64,000 bases of DNA. Source: Ziziphus jujuba (Eukaryota > Streptophyta > Magnoliopsida > Rosales > Rhamnaceae). The notes below the pieces were generated by a model, which ran no database searches, was not told the origin of the DNA, and was given only the letters and a program-made list of their open reading frames with translations. Shown one piece after another: positions 12,801 through 24,600 of the stretch. The stretch's first letter is position 1; every line of letters begins with the position of its first letter. The position numbers and the translations under genes are program-made. The stretch is from positions 2,926,501-2,990,500 of the forward strand of contig NC_083381.1 in the NCBI RefSeq assembly GCF_031755915.1. The letters run 5' to 3'.

Positions 12801-15800
12801 GAAACAGATGAAGGAGATGAAATATATAGAGATAACTATGAGGGAGTAATGAATCTATAATAATCACCAATAAAACTTTCTTGTCTATCTCTGGTAACAA
12901 AGAACATATTAGTTAAAACCTAAGGTAATAAAACTTAAAAAAAAAAAAAAAAAAAATCTATTTTAAAACCCAAATTAGTACAATATCCTAACATACTAAA
13001 AGCTCTCATGAAACTTAATTATTATATATATAAGCTGGCTTGTTTTGCATCAGTTGCAGTACCATGTGAAGAAGAAACAGTAGCTAAATTCTGGAAGTAC
13101 ACAAAATTTACTACAAAAAATCGAAGCCATCAAAGAATAGATACAGATGAAATTCATATCACCTTACTTCCTCCTTGCACAACCAATGAAGTAACTTTGG
13201 ATTTTTGCTGTCAGCTGGATGTAGAAAGCTAGCCAGTTGTGAAAGAATTAGGCATCAGTATCGATGAAATATGTAATTTAAGAAGTTTTTCATAAAAAAG
13301 AAACATGCTACACAAGTAGAAGCTCACTCATTAAACTCAGTTATATTTAGGAGGCCATCTCCATTTGCATCTGATGCATTAAAATGCTCTTCTTTCCACC
13401 AACCCATATCATAGCCAAATGAATTATTATCTGTTAAATAAAATAAATAGAAGTTAGCAACTGCCACAAAATACATAAAAAGTAGGTTAAATCGTCTATA
13501 ACAAGATCAATGACCAATTAAAAAAATCCATGGCCGCCCTAGCTAAGTCAAAATGACAATTTATCATTATGTGTGCTTGTGCATGCACAAAAGAATGTGT
13601 ATGCAAAGATAGTATATTGTATCTCTTACAAGCAAATTATTGTTGTATGTTTAAGAAAGGGAATCTTTTTAATCTTATGACGTAGTACTCATATGAGTCG
13701 TCAAACTAAATCCTAGGTGCTAGGTAGGACTCGAAGCATCTCTTCTTAAGTTACCTGGCTTTTCTTGTTAACAAAAGGTCCAAAATCGCTAATATATTCA
13801 TAACACTTCATCATGAAACAGAAAATCAGATTGACATTTTTATTGCCAACTTCAAACCGAAAATGTGCTTGCCCAAATAAGGAAAGACCTAACATCATTT
13901 CATGCTCTTAAATTCTAAAAGCTTCAATTGCTAGGAATTGAATCCAATTATTCAAGTCAATAACACAAACAATATACTTAACACTCCACTCACAAGTGTA
14001 TACCCATCCAATAAAGGGACAAAGATTGGGTTTTGCATGTGCCACACAACAAATGAACTGATATGCTGGTAAGTAGGATATGAAAACAAGAAACATACAT
14101 AATTAGACTCAAATACAATGTAAAAGTGTCATTAGTCCCAAAAGTGTCTATTATAAGGGGGATTCATACGAATATCAAGGTTTAAATATGGTTAATATTT
14201 TTCCTAATATGACAAACTTGTGATAACAAGTTAAATGTTCAAATCGATTTTGGGTGCGTACGTCAGTGTGTTCACTCATTTTTTGTTCTTCAGAGAAAAT
14301 ATGGATTTGTGATACAGATAGAATATGTAGATGGCATAGTGATCTCTAGGAGTCGGTGGGAGGGGGATTGAGCTAGTAAACGCCACTTGAAGAAACACTT
14401 AGATATTGGCATTCTAAGTTACTTCTTGGATATAGAAGTGGCTCACAGAAAGTAGGGAATAGTGTAATCTCAGAAGTAATGTGTTTAATATTTTTAGAAA
14501 AAGACCGGTATGACAGGATCAAAAGGTGCTGAGACTTCTCTGGAACAGAGCCTTAAATTTAATGGAAGTAAAGGTGGAATATAGTGATAATAAAAGAATA
14601 GAAGTCCAGATGGCAACCTATTAATATCCTATTACCACAACAATAAAATCTGCATATGCGATAAGTGTAGCAAGTCTTTAAAGTATCTCAGATGTACTAC
14701 CAACAGTGTGGGTTACTCAGATGCTAACTGGGTTGAATCTTTCACAGACAGGAGATCAATTACAGGTTATAAACTTCCATTACGAAAAGAAATATTACAG
14801 CTTATACATTTGTTTCGGTAGCTTGGCAACTTGGAAAATTAAGAAGCAAATGTCGTGATAAGGTTTAATGAAGAAGTTGAAAATAGGGCTACAACTAGCA
14901 AACTCTACATGTGAACTTCTGTGTATCAAGAATTTGATGCAGGAACTGTAGTCTATCATCATAAGTCAATGATCTTAGATAGCGACATAATTAAGCTTCA
15001 TCCATCCCAAATAATCCAGGAATTTAAACATATGTGAGTGGATTGTCATTTATGAGTGAAGATGCTATGAGAAATATGTTACCGACTTCATATTCACCAA
15101 AGCACAGGGAGTTTAACTACTTCTGTCCTAAGCTAGGACTGTTGAATAGATGTGTCTGACTTCGAGGAAGTGTTACTTGTGATTTATTATTAAGCATATT
15201 TAAGAAAATAAACTTTTTACAATCTCATGAATTGACTCATACATAAATATTTGTGTGCCTAGTCTTTTTTTAATACTTTGACTATAGATTTAAATAAGCT
15301 GGTTTATATTCAATAAAATTTAAAAACAAGTTTTCAGTAATAAATTTGCTAAAATAAATAACTATAACATTTAGGTATGGTTTTTTCACTAAACATGAGA
15401 TTGGCTTAAAGAACACTGAGTTTGTTAATAATCGGTGTCAAATTTGACATAACGATGGCGCAAGTATCAACAATCTAAAAAGATACAAGCTGAAAAATCT
15501 AAAAATACAGTAACACAAGATCCTCCAATCTTAGATATTTTAAAGAAAGGAATTATAATAAGTCATTAGCATTATAAGACCGAATAATGTAGAAAAGTGG
15601 CAACAACTGTTAAAAATATATCAAAGGAAAGGGATACCAGATTTTAAAGCCTAAGCTTTAACTTGGCATTGCCTGGTAAGTTTGGAATCCTTGGAATCTC
15701 ATATGATCCAAGTACAAGAGATATCGGGCTTCTTTGAACCCAACCATGTATTGGCATAGCATACTGCATACATTCTAGAAGCTAACCCAAAAGACAAAGT

Positions 15801-18361
15801 TTATGCATTAAATGGTTAGTCTAAATAATATATGTACTTAATTTCACAAGTTCATGCAAGATAACTACATTTTAATGTCTAGATTGATTTTTCCAGATCA
15901 ATTATGTATCTTTTCACTTATGTAATCTTTCCAGATCAATTATGTATCTTTTGGCTTATATATCTCTTTGTTCATGTACTACATTTCTACATAAACAGAG
16001 TAAGATGAAGAGGAAGTTTATTATTTTTCAAAAGAATCTTCTATCAGATTTTGATTGATGCATAGCAAACCTAGGTGCGGTGCAGCCAATTTCAAAACAC
16101 AAGGTTTAGACAACCATGATCTAATACCATCTTAAACTATCAATCCCAAAACTTTAAGCTTGAAAAATATGGGTCCAACAATGTATATCATTCCAACACA
16201 TTAACAGTTATATGCATCAAATTGAATGGATTGAAAGCACATACTGATTGCCACAATGTACATAGAAATATAGATATAAAACTAGGAAACTAGCATAAAC
16301 TCAAGTCCACTGTCAAAACTGTATCAATATACCACTTTATTCAAGTCACCAGCCTCACCATAATCCTTAGAAAACTAGTAGTTCCTCGGGGGTCATGCAT
16401 TGCTACTACACATTATTAAAACCTAATGCAGTCTCTTATCCTAAACTTGAAAGGGTTCTAACAGCATGAGAGTAATTTGCATATTTTGGCTCTCGATCTC
16501 ATAGAATACATGGATTGCCACTAGAGTTGGTACTTTGCACAGTCTACAAATTACCAGCCAACTGAGATTACTCTTTCATTTCCAAATATCCATTCAACAT
16601 ACTAGTCTAATCCCCTTAAACTATACAAAAACCTTTAGAAACTATGGCTGGCATCACACTAACATAGGGATTGAAAAGGAAAGGGCAACCAAAAGGAGGA
16701 GGTCATCCTTTGTTAAACAAGGAACTATGCGAGCATCCACTACCACTACACTCTATAATGCTCAAAGTTAAAAAAATAAAAATAAAAATAAAAAAAATAA
16801 AAAAATAAAAAATAAAAAATAAAAAATTAGAGATAGGGGGAACTTTGACCTCAACCATTAATAGAATACCCCTAACCAACCCAGCCATGTACTTATAAAA
16901 TCAACAAACAATTTCTGCGACATTCCATTGAGCATCAAAGACACTGTTTATAACCAAAAAAAAAGAACTATAGATATAATCACATAATTAGCTAAGGATA
17001 ATTTCCTTTAGAATCCTCATGACCTCAAAAACAAGAACAATACTGCAATCTTCATTCTTCAGCATAATTTCCTTCAGACCTTGCCTATATTTCAAATTAT
17101 CAGTATCACTACAAACCTCAAATATTGATAGTTACTTTCACTCACAACTTCATATACATGCTTTGCCACCTAAACATAGACTACAACAAATGACAGGACA
17201 GCATAACAAATTACAGAACGATGTAAACTTATCATTTATCTCCATCTTCTTGTTTTCCCTGGGACAGAAAGCAACCAATTTTATGAACTCTCCAAAACAA
17301 AAAGTGAACTCAAAGACACAAGGGCAAAAGAACAAAACAAAGCAAATCCCTCCCGTATTGTATTAATTAAATGATAACAATAACCAAATCCACTAAAAAC
17401 TACTAAAAAAAATGCATCATAAACAATGAAACTTTTCTTATACACAAAAGTACTCTATAAAAAATAGATCAAATTGAATACTAACTTAAAAATAAAAATT
17501 AAAAAATTTAAAATTAAAAATAAAAATAAAATAAATAAATAAAATAAAATAAAAAAAAAAAAAAAAACAACAACAACAACAACGACAATAGAAGGCATTG
17601 ATTTAATGAACTCCCCAACATGTTAAGTGAACTCAAAAACAACACAAGCAAAAAAAAACAAACCCCCAATTGCATGAATAACTTTATATCACTTTCAACA
17701 ACCAACTCTACTTAAAAACATATTCATATAACAACCCTGCATTGTGTATTCATTAATGCTATCTATATAAAAACAAATAAAAATTGAATCTTGCATATAA
17801 ACCTGCATTCTGAACCCAACTTGGGGGATCATACTCCGAAAACGAAACAAACCCATCATGATTCTTATCATGGAGCTCCATCTCCCTCTCAGTCCTATGC
17901 ATAACCTCCTTCTGAGCCTGCTGCAAGGTCCAATCAGTCAACTCGTACTCACTCACAAACCCATCATTGGGGTTCACATCGATCTTGGGGAACAACAACA
18001 CCAACCTGCTCGTCACATTGAACTTCTCCTCATCATTCAAGTAGTCCTCGGCATCCATGAAGTCCTCCCACTCCGGCTGAGTCTCATGGCCCGGAGCCGG
18101 GTCATGGGTCACCAGTTCCGGGTGTGAATGCTCCAAATACTGCTTCTCCCACTCTTTGTCTTCACGCCGCCGCTCGATGTCGGCGACAAGGGGATCAAAG
18201 GGTATGTGGTCGTGGTGGACATGGGGGGAAAAGGTGAAGTTAGAGCGGAGCTTCAGGCGGCGATGGCGATGATGGCTGTTGGATTTGTTGGGAGAGTATG
18301 AGATGAGCAAAAGGAGAAGCAATGCTAGCGTAATGTATATGATAATGGAGGCTTTTCCCAT
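9841..18361 (-). CDS. Calumenin/reticulocalbin-like EF-hand Ca2+-binding protein, 6 exons, 373 aa
   Basis: Exons (minus strand) are 18361-17803, 13430-13328, 13228-13163, 11746-11573, 11475-11379 and 9963-9841. All introns are GT-AG and the lengths sum to 1122 bp with no frame break. The protein has a hydrophobic anchor or signal at about residues 6-22 (IIIYITLALLLLLLISY) and a His/Arg-rich linker. Six EF-hand-type loops follow: 128-140 (degenerate, one residue longer than usual), DKNHDGFVSFSE 165-176, DANGDGLLNITE 207-218, DTDRDGKINFKE 246-257, DKDGDGYLSDVE 296-307 and DSDKDGRLTLTE 335-346. The C-terminus is acidic and ends HDEFR. NxT sites (N41, N115, N215) suit a lumenal protein. This matches the plant CREC-like family (Arabidopsis AT4G27790 type), probably a Ca2+ buffer or chaperone of the secretory pathway. 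An in-frame ATG at 18457 would add 32 residues; I chose 18361 because it puts the hydrophobic segment at the N-terminus. Intron 1 carries a Copia relic. Confidence 0.93.
11098..11266. repeat. Tandem duplication of about 84 bp in intron 5 of the EF-hand gene
   Basis: Two adjacent units share 'cctactattcatatcagtaa' and 'caaacaaattagcttatcta' and differ at only a few positions. This indicates a fairly recent duplication, about 110 bp into the intron downstream (on plus) of exon 5. Confidence 0.9.
11841..11962. repeat. Tandem duplication of 61 bp in intron 3 of the EF-hand gene
   Basis: Units 11841-11901 and 11902-11962 begin 'ggaaaggtgaaactat' and differ by about one base. They are nearly identical and therefore young. 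Confidence 0.92.
14280..15190 (+). mobile_element. Degenerate Copia retrotransposon pol fragment inside EF-hand intron 1
   Basis: In broken frames the plus strand encodes the end of a Copia reverse transcriptase (LKKHLDI...YFLDIEVA at about 14382-14450). RNase H follows, with GYSDANWVESFTDRRSITGY at 14711-14770, then the C-terminal signature resembling 'DIFTKA' near 15085 and 'KLGL' near 15130. Stops and frameshifts are numerous. The orientation is opposite to the host gene. No intact LTR was recognised. Confidence 0.8.
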
Positions 18362-18519
18362 TTTTTTTTTTTTCTTTTTGTGGGCTTTTCTCAAATTTGG
18401 AAGATTTGGGGATTGTAGAAGATTTAGAGGTTGGGAGTGAAGAGAGCAAAAACCCACCTCAATAATGGTGTCGAGATGAGAGTGAGAGAGATATTGAGGT
18501 GGTGGAAATGGCGGTTTTA

Positions 18520-18539
18520 GAGAGAGAGAGAGAGAGAGA
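18520..18539. repeat. (AG)n microsatellite in the EF-hand gene 5' region
   Basis: This dinucleotide run lies about 160 bp before the minus-strand ATG, so it reads (CT)n in the gene's sense. CT-rich tracts are common in plant 5' leaders and may affect transcription. That effect is inferred, not seen. Confidence 0.8.
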
Positions 18540-18599
18540 CAGAGTGAGAGTTGACGATTTGGACTAAGAAAGAGAAGAGGGAGGAAGGAAAAATGGAGG

Positions 18600-20615
18600 C
18601 TTTGAAGTTTTTGCAGATCTGTTGGAGATTTTGGGCAGTCCCATGAATCTTTTTCTTTTAGTAGGAAGAAAATGGTTTAATTAAAATGTTTAAAGTTTTG
18701 ATTTTTAATTTTGGTTAAAATAGATATGAATTTTTCACTAAACTTTATATAAAAAAAAAAATGTATAATTGAACTACTTTTTTTTTTTTTTTGGGGTAAA
18801 AGTTATAATTGAAGGTTGTTAAATTATACCAAATTTAGAAAGGTAATTCATTGTTCTAATTCATCTTTTAGTTTTTTTTTTTTTTTTTTTTTGGCTAAAA
18901 TCGTCTTTTAGCATTTTGTTATGTACTTTGAATTATCAAAGTATTCTCTTTAGTTTTCCCAGGAAGAAGATTTTTTTTAATTAATTGTGTAATATGGTTT
19001 ACTTTTTCTTTTTTTTTTTTTAAGATTTTGCAAAAGTATAAGAGTAATTTTTTATTTATCAAATTTTTTAATTAAATTTTTAATATATGATAAGTGGACA
19101 ACATGTTATTGAATTTTTCTTTCATAATTATAGGACATTAATAATCTATCAATCACTTCTATATCCCATATCAAAATTTTTGCTATAAATTTAATATATG
19201 TACCATTGCCCAAAGTATAATACTTGTTCCTCAAATTTTAGGCACATACATAGGTAGCAATTATATTGCTTGCTCTTTTATATATATATATATATATATA
19301 TATTTATAATAGAGTGGGGGGATTTGAATATAATACTTGTTTTTTATAATTATTATTTATTTCATTAATTATATATTAAAAAAATATCATTCTGAAAAAT
19401 GAAATATGAAATTTAAATTATAATACTGCATAAAAAAATTTTAATGCATCTTCATGAAACTCTCTAGATGCTTTCATATAGTCAACCCTCAAAACATTGT
19501 TCAACGAACTTTTTATTTTAATCGGTTTGGTTTTCCAAATATTGAATTAATTTTTCTATTTTAATATTATATTAACATATTTGAACACAATATATATTTT
19601 TATACTATTATTATAATATTTAATAAATAATTCATATAAAAAGAAAAGCAAGTTATAAGTGTAATTCTAAATGATTAGTTATCCTTTTTATATTATTCAT
19701 TTTAAAAATATAAACTTTTAATATTCTGTTTCAAACTATATTTTATTCTAACTTTTTAAAATAAAAAATAAATTTTGCTATCGAAATGTAGAAAGTGAAA
19801 TCTACTTTCTATATTCAAAATTATATAATCTAATTTAATGTTGGAATCAATTCTCAAACCACTTTCATGTTTTAATTACTATTTTTTTATTATATCTTTT
19901 AATTATTAATAGTTGAGAGAAAATTCAAGTAAATAATGAGGGAAGCAAACATAACAATAAATGTTTATAAAAATAAAAAATAAAAAAATATTGTTAGAAA
20001 ACATTTTAAAATTATACTATTTATGTTAAAAGATGTTTTTTATTACTAAGAAAATGCTTTTTATTTTAAAAAATTCGTTTGGAGATATTCTAATAAATTA
20101 ATAAATATTTATAGAAAAATAAAATTAAAAAATATAAATAACTTACGAGTTTTTCAAAAATTCATTATTATCTTAAAAGATGTTATTTATAATGAAAAAT
20201 TTACTTCTTATTTTAAAAAGTACCTTTGAAAATACTTTTATATAGAGAGTAAGTTTAACTATTTATATTTGAAGAATCAAACTCTACTTCTTGTTTTAAC
20301 ATTTCAATTTACAAAACACATTGAATTGTTGAAAAAGAGATGATAAAACAAAAAAAAAAAAGAGAAACTTTTAAAAGAATCTGTTGGATATGCTTTGTAC
20401 ATGGCTTGATTAAATTTTTAATTTTATTGTTAAGGAATTGAATTAACACAAAGCAACTAATACGATAAATTCAAACTCCAAATAGGTTGGAGAGAACTAT
20501 TCAAATATTGTTGTGCAATCTAATTTGCTGCCCAATTTGTAGACCTCAGGAGATACAAAGTTTTCCAAAAATAAAGAAAGATACAGTTAATTTGATATCA
20601 TGTACTAAAGTTTGG
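18600..20615. other. Promoter-side and intergenic AT-rich spacer
   Basis: The first few hundred bases should hold the minus-strand EF-hand gene promoter; no motif stands out beyond AT-rich boxes. T runs occur near 18780 and 18870, and a (TA)n tract lies near 19281-19303. No gene is seen in the rest. Confidence 0.5.
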
Positions 20616-20619
20616 ATTT

Positions 20620-21890
20620 TCTAAGGACAACTAGAAACATCATTAATAGCTTCAACAAGAATTTGATTGCCTATTTCAAGATAAGAAATACCTAATTCTT
20701 TGGCAATCAAAACTCCATTTAAATCAGCATGAGCTTCAATGGCAATCGCAAAACTATTATACACCCAAGGAAATGGATCAGATGGTAAGAAGTCGACGAA
20801 GGCATTACACTTATTTGCAGAAGTTGAATTCAATTCCTGGTAAGTCCTATCTGAGTCTTGGTGTGGATTTCATGTGCTGAGTTCTATGGGAGAAGACGAT
20901 AAGCATAGCTTCGCAATGGTGGGTTAAACAGTGTGTAGACTCTGTATGGTTATAAAGCTATAACTACTAATGGTTCACAGTTCTCTAAAATCTGGATTGA
21001 AGACAATCACCAGAAGATCCATTTTTTATTTACCAAAAAAAGTGCAAAACTTATTGTAACCTTTAGATTTTGAGCAGCCATCACATAACTTGCACAATCT
21101 CTAAACAAAATACCCAAAGCTCCTATGCCATGACCAACCGTATAAAATCCATCACGGTTTCACTTTAAACTTTCCACATTAGGTGGCAATTCCCAAGAAT
21201 CCCAACACTTAATAGAGATTTTTAGCCACAAAAAAAAAAAAAAAAATTAATAGAGATTAACTACCATTAATAGGTATGCCATGCAATTGACAATGAAAGC
21301 CAAAATCAAATAATTAAAAACTAGCATCTTGTGCTAATTTAATAACCAAACTTGGATTAACAACAACCTCATGATTAAAAACCCATTTATTTACTGCTTT
21401 CCATATCTGTCAACAAGCATTTGCAACAAAAGCTTTACGATCTTCACATCTATCTCCAACATTATCTTGCCAACTAACTGTATCATGCAATCAAGGACTA
21501 AATTAAGCAACCTAATGGATAGCCATTCGCAAATTAAAATGACTCCCAAACCAAACAGCTTGAACCCATCCAAAATTATTTGTACAATCCTTACATTTTG
21601 AAGACCAAAAGGGGGGCAAAAAGCACTAGGAGCCTTTGTTGAAGTAAACTTCTTGTAGGTAATGCATCGTTATAAATAGATTCCATGAAAACAATTAACT
21701 TTTGGTTGCACTTTAATATTCCATATTGATTCCCCCAATTAAGCAGTATCATTAGAAGAGCTAACTTAATGGATAAAAATGACAAAATCATACCAAATTT
21801 AATGAGGTAATGTTTTAATTTATGTTTAGGGTTGTGCATTGAAATTTTTTGGCGATTGGTTATCAAGCTGAAAGCAATTTTGAACATTTG
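20620..21890 (-). mobile_element. LINE (non-LTR) retrotransposon tail: zf-RVT and RNase H remnants
   Basis: On the minus strand, broken frames show the reverse-transcriptase zinc-binding region (NDALPTRSLLQQR near 21660, with the preceding W...LKCNQK). RNase H pieces follow: LPPN..., DGFYTVGHGIGALG near 21150, and EAHADLNGVLIAKELGISYL near 20700. The order and direction match plant LINE ORF2 C-termini. The Cys pair of the zinc motif is lost and stops are frequent, so the copy is old and inactive. Confidence 0.75.
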
Positions 21891-21899
21891 AAAACTTGC

Positions 21900-22450
21900 T
21901 CAAACCAACCGAGTATTAAGTTCATTTGTAGAGTTTTTATTAACTTAGAAGCTCTAGTTGATGGCCATAAATTTTTTTTTGTTAAAAAATAAAAATATTT
22001 AATAAGAAACAATAAGTATTTGTTAATAAAAAAATAATTTTGTAAGTTAGTTTAAAAAAGTCTAAATTTTGAATTTTTTTAGAAATTATTTTTTTAACTT
22101 CTTGTGAGAAATTAAATAAATATTTAATATAGTTTTTTTTTTATTTACAACAAAAATATTTACTAACGTTTTAATTTTTTTTTAAAAAAAATATCTATTA
22201 CACAAATATTTATACATTTTATATAATCTAATTATATAATATAAATACTTTTATTTTATCTAAATCATCTAAATGGAATTTGATTCTATATCATTATTAT
22301 TCGGCATTTATTATATAAATATATATATATATATATATTATAAAAAAATAATAAAAAATAGAAAAAACACTAAAAAAATAGAAAAAAAATAATTTTTTTC
22401 AAGCTTTAGTTTTTGTGATGTAACATAGTAATTACCTCCTTTCCTTTCAA
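21900..22450. other. AT-rich spacer
   Basis: It is very AT-rich with (TA)n near 22318-22339. No gene or clear repeat family is seen. Confidence 0.5.
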
Positions 22451-22453
22451 TTG

Positions 22454-22541
22454 AGAGAGAGATAGCTGAGTGGACAAAAGCATCGGATTGCTAATACATT
22501 GTACGAGTTTTTGGCACCGAGGATTCGTTTACAGATAAAAA
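22454..22541 (+). pseudogene. trnS-GCU: Decayed plastid-type trnS-GCU relic
   Basis: The order of parts matches the plastid serine tRNA: a G/A-rich start ('gagagagata'), D-arm 'gctgagtgga', anticodon arm 'cggattgctaata' with anticodon GCT at 22490-22492, long variable arm 'ttgtacgagtttttggcacc', and a T-arm beginning 'gaggattcg'. The T-arm and acceptor 3' side no longer pair (the expected 'ggttcgaatcc' is 'ggattcgttta'), and the anticodon stem has mismatches. This looks like a nuclear copy of plastid DNA, possibly via the mitochondrion. The flanks are too diverged for me to trace more of the insert. Confidence 0.8.
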
Positions 22542-22544
22542 TCT

Positions 22545-24600
22545 ATAATTAGCAGTATATCAAATAGAACAAACATTAATTATTGGCTTTTAGTTTTTGG
22601 AGTAGTTTTGGAGTCGTTTCTCATTGGGCCGAACTTTCTGGTCAAGTATTTGTTTTGGGCCTATTCTTTGTTATGACCAACCTGTATTTTGGACTTCTAT
22701 ACACTGGGCCTCAATTTTGGACTTCGCTTTGTGTATTTCGTAACAAAAGCTACTAAGAAAATGTTATTTGTTGGTTTTAATAACTGTTAGTTTATAATTC
22801 TTAGAAATCAAAACCATTTGTTGGTCGGTCGGTCGGTTTTTTTCCATTTGTTGTGGTTTTTTGCACCTTTCTGTCCATATCACAATTTTCTCGAGTAAAG
22901 ATCTCGACTTTTATTTTTCAATCTAAATATAAAAGGAAATGTAAGTATTTTGATTCATCTATATTTAAACGGAACAATATAATCTTTTAAGAAAATGATA
23001 TATTACTCAAAATGTATTTTCTTTAATTTTATTAATTTAAATATAACTTCATGGTTAAAAATATTAAAATTTTTAATTAACTTTGAATGAATTTCCCAAA
23101 AAAATACAAATAAACAAATTTTAAGAATTTGTACATTTCTTTATATAAGATTGATATATCTATATACTAATATATTTTTAAATATCAATCATTAGATTGC
23201 AATAAAAATGTTGATGATAAAATCACTTAGACATTAAAATAACAAAATAACCTATATATATACATAGACATATATTATAATAACTGTTATTGTAGAAACA
23301 CTCACTTATCAAATGATGAACAACAGCTATTGTGGACAATCCGATTTATATGATTGCACATATCATACTTATATCAATTATTGACATCTATCATGTGATG
23401 GGCGAATTCTGCTACAATAGTGGTTATATATACGATTATAGATGGATAAATAAAAAGATTAAAAACATATACCCATCCAATATCGTAAATAAAAAATCTT
23501 CACAGTATTTTTAAAATATATTTGTTCATATTTTTCCAAATCCCATATAAAAAGACTTGTAAAATGGTATAGGCTAGTAGCTCATTTGATAATGTAGTTT
23601 CAAAATCTATGAAAATGATTTTCATAAATTTTGTTGTAATTTTGTTCCTTATAACTTTACAGTCTATGTAATTTTTTTTTTTGGGGGGTTAAATTCACGT
23701 TGTATGTGATTCTGAACTTCGTTTGGTTGCAAAAACTAAGAATTGAACTTTAGCATATATTTGGTCAAAAGAAAATCACAACTTTATTGAAACAAATTAC
23801 CTTTTTCTTTGCTATGAAAAAGGTTTTTAAAAAAAAAAAAAAACTTTTCCTTTTTATTAAAGAAACTAAAAAAGAAAAGAAAAAAAAAATATTGGACTTT
23901 TGCGATCATGAAAAAACCGACCCAAGCTTTTCAATATGGAGGGCATTCAAACATGTCATGCTTCACAGCCGCAATTATCAAATTGCAAATTGGAAAACAG
24001 TGGGCCATACCCACATTCAGTATTGGAGTTTTGTCATGTGCTTGCTTTAGCTCGTGAGCTTTAACCATACAGTGACGTGTCAAATCATTATTGGTTCACT
24101 TTCAAGACTGGCAACTTGCACATTGAGTATGGATTTATTCACCCAACAGAAAAGAGATAATTCAAAATGAAAAATAGAAAGCTTTTTATAATTGATTGCC
24201 AAGGTTGAATATATAAAAGGAAAGTTCGATGATTGGATAGAATCTTAAAAATAGCATAATTTCCACTGTTATACTCTACTGGGAAAAAAGGAGAAAAAAA
24301 AAAAAAAACAAAAAAACAAGAAGTAAAATTTGATAACTATTATTATATTAACAGGGTCTTTAATATTTTTATATGTTATGGATATAGATACCCCTTTTGG
24401 ATTCTTTTCTGGTGCAATACTCTCATAACTGAGAAAAGGGGGCCAGGAAAAATTGAAACTTTGCATGATTTCATTCACTGTGCAGCTGAAAAAGAGAGAA
24501 AAAGAAAAAAAAGGTGATGGTTTTTCTGATACTCCCATGTCACACTTTTCTTTCGATTTTTCTACTTCTTTGATTTGTTTTGTTCTTCAACTGCATGTAG
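22545..24600. other. Intergenic spacer
   Basis: No gene is seen. A short 'ggtcggtcggtcggt' tetranucleotide run lies near 22825. The rest is AT-rich with homopolymer tracts near 23680, 23830 and 24295. Confidence 0.5.

Noticed and set aside
15640..15780. Possible extra exon of the EF-hand gene in intron 1
   Set aside because: The six exons already close in phase with a complete set of EF-hands, and this segment encodes nothing like the family.
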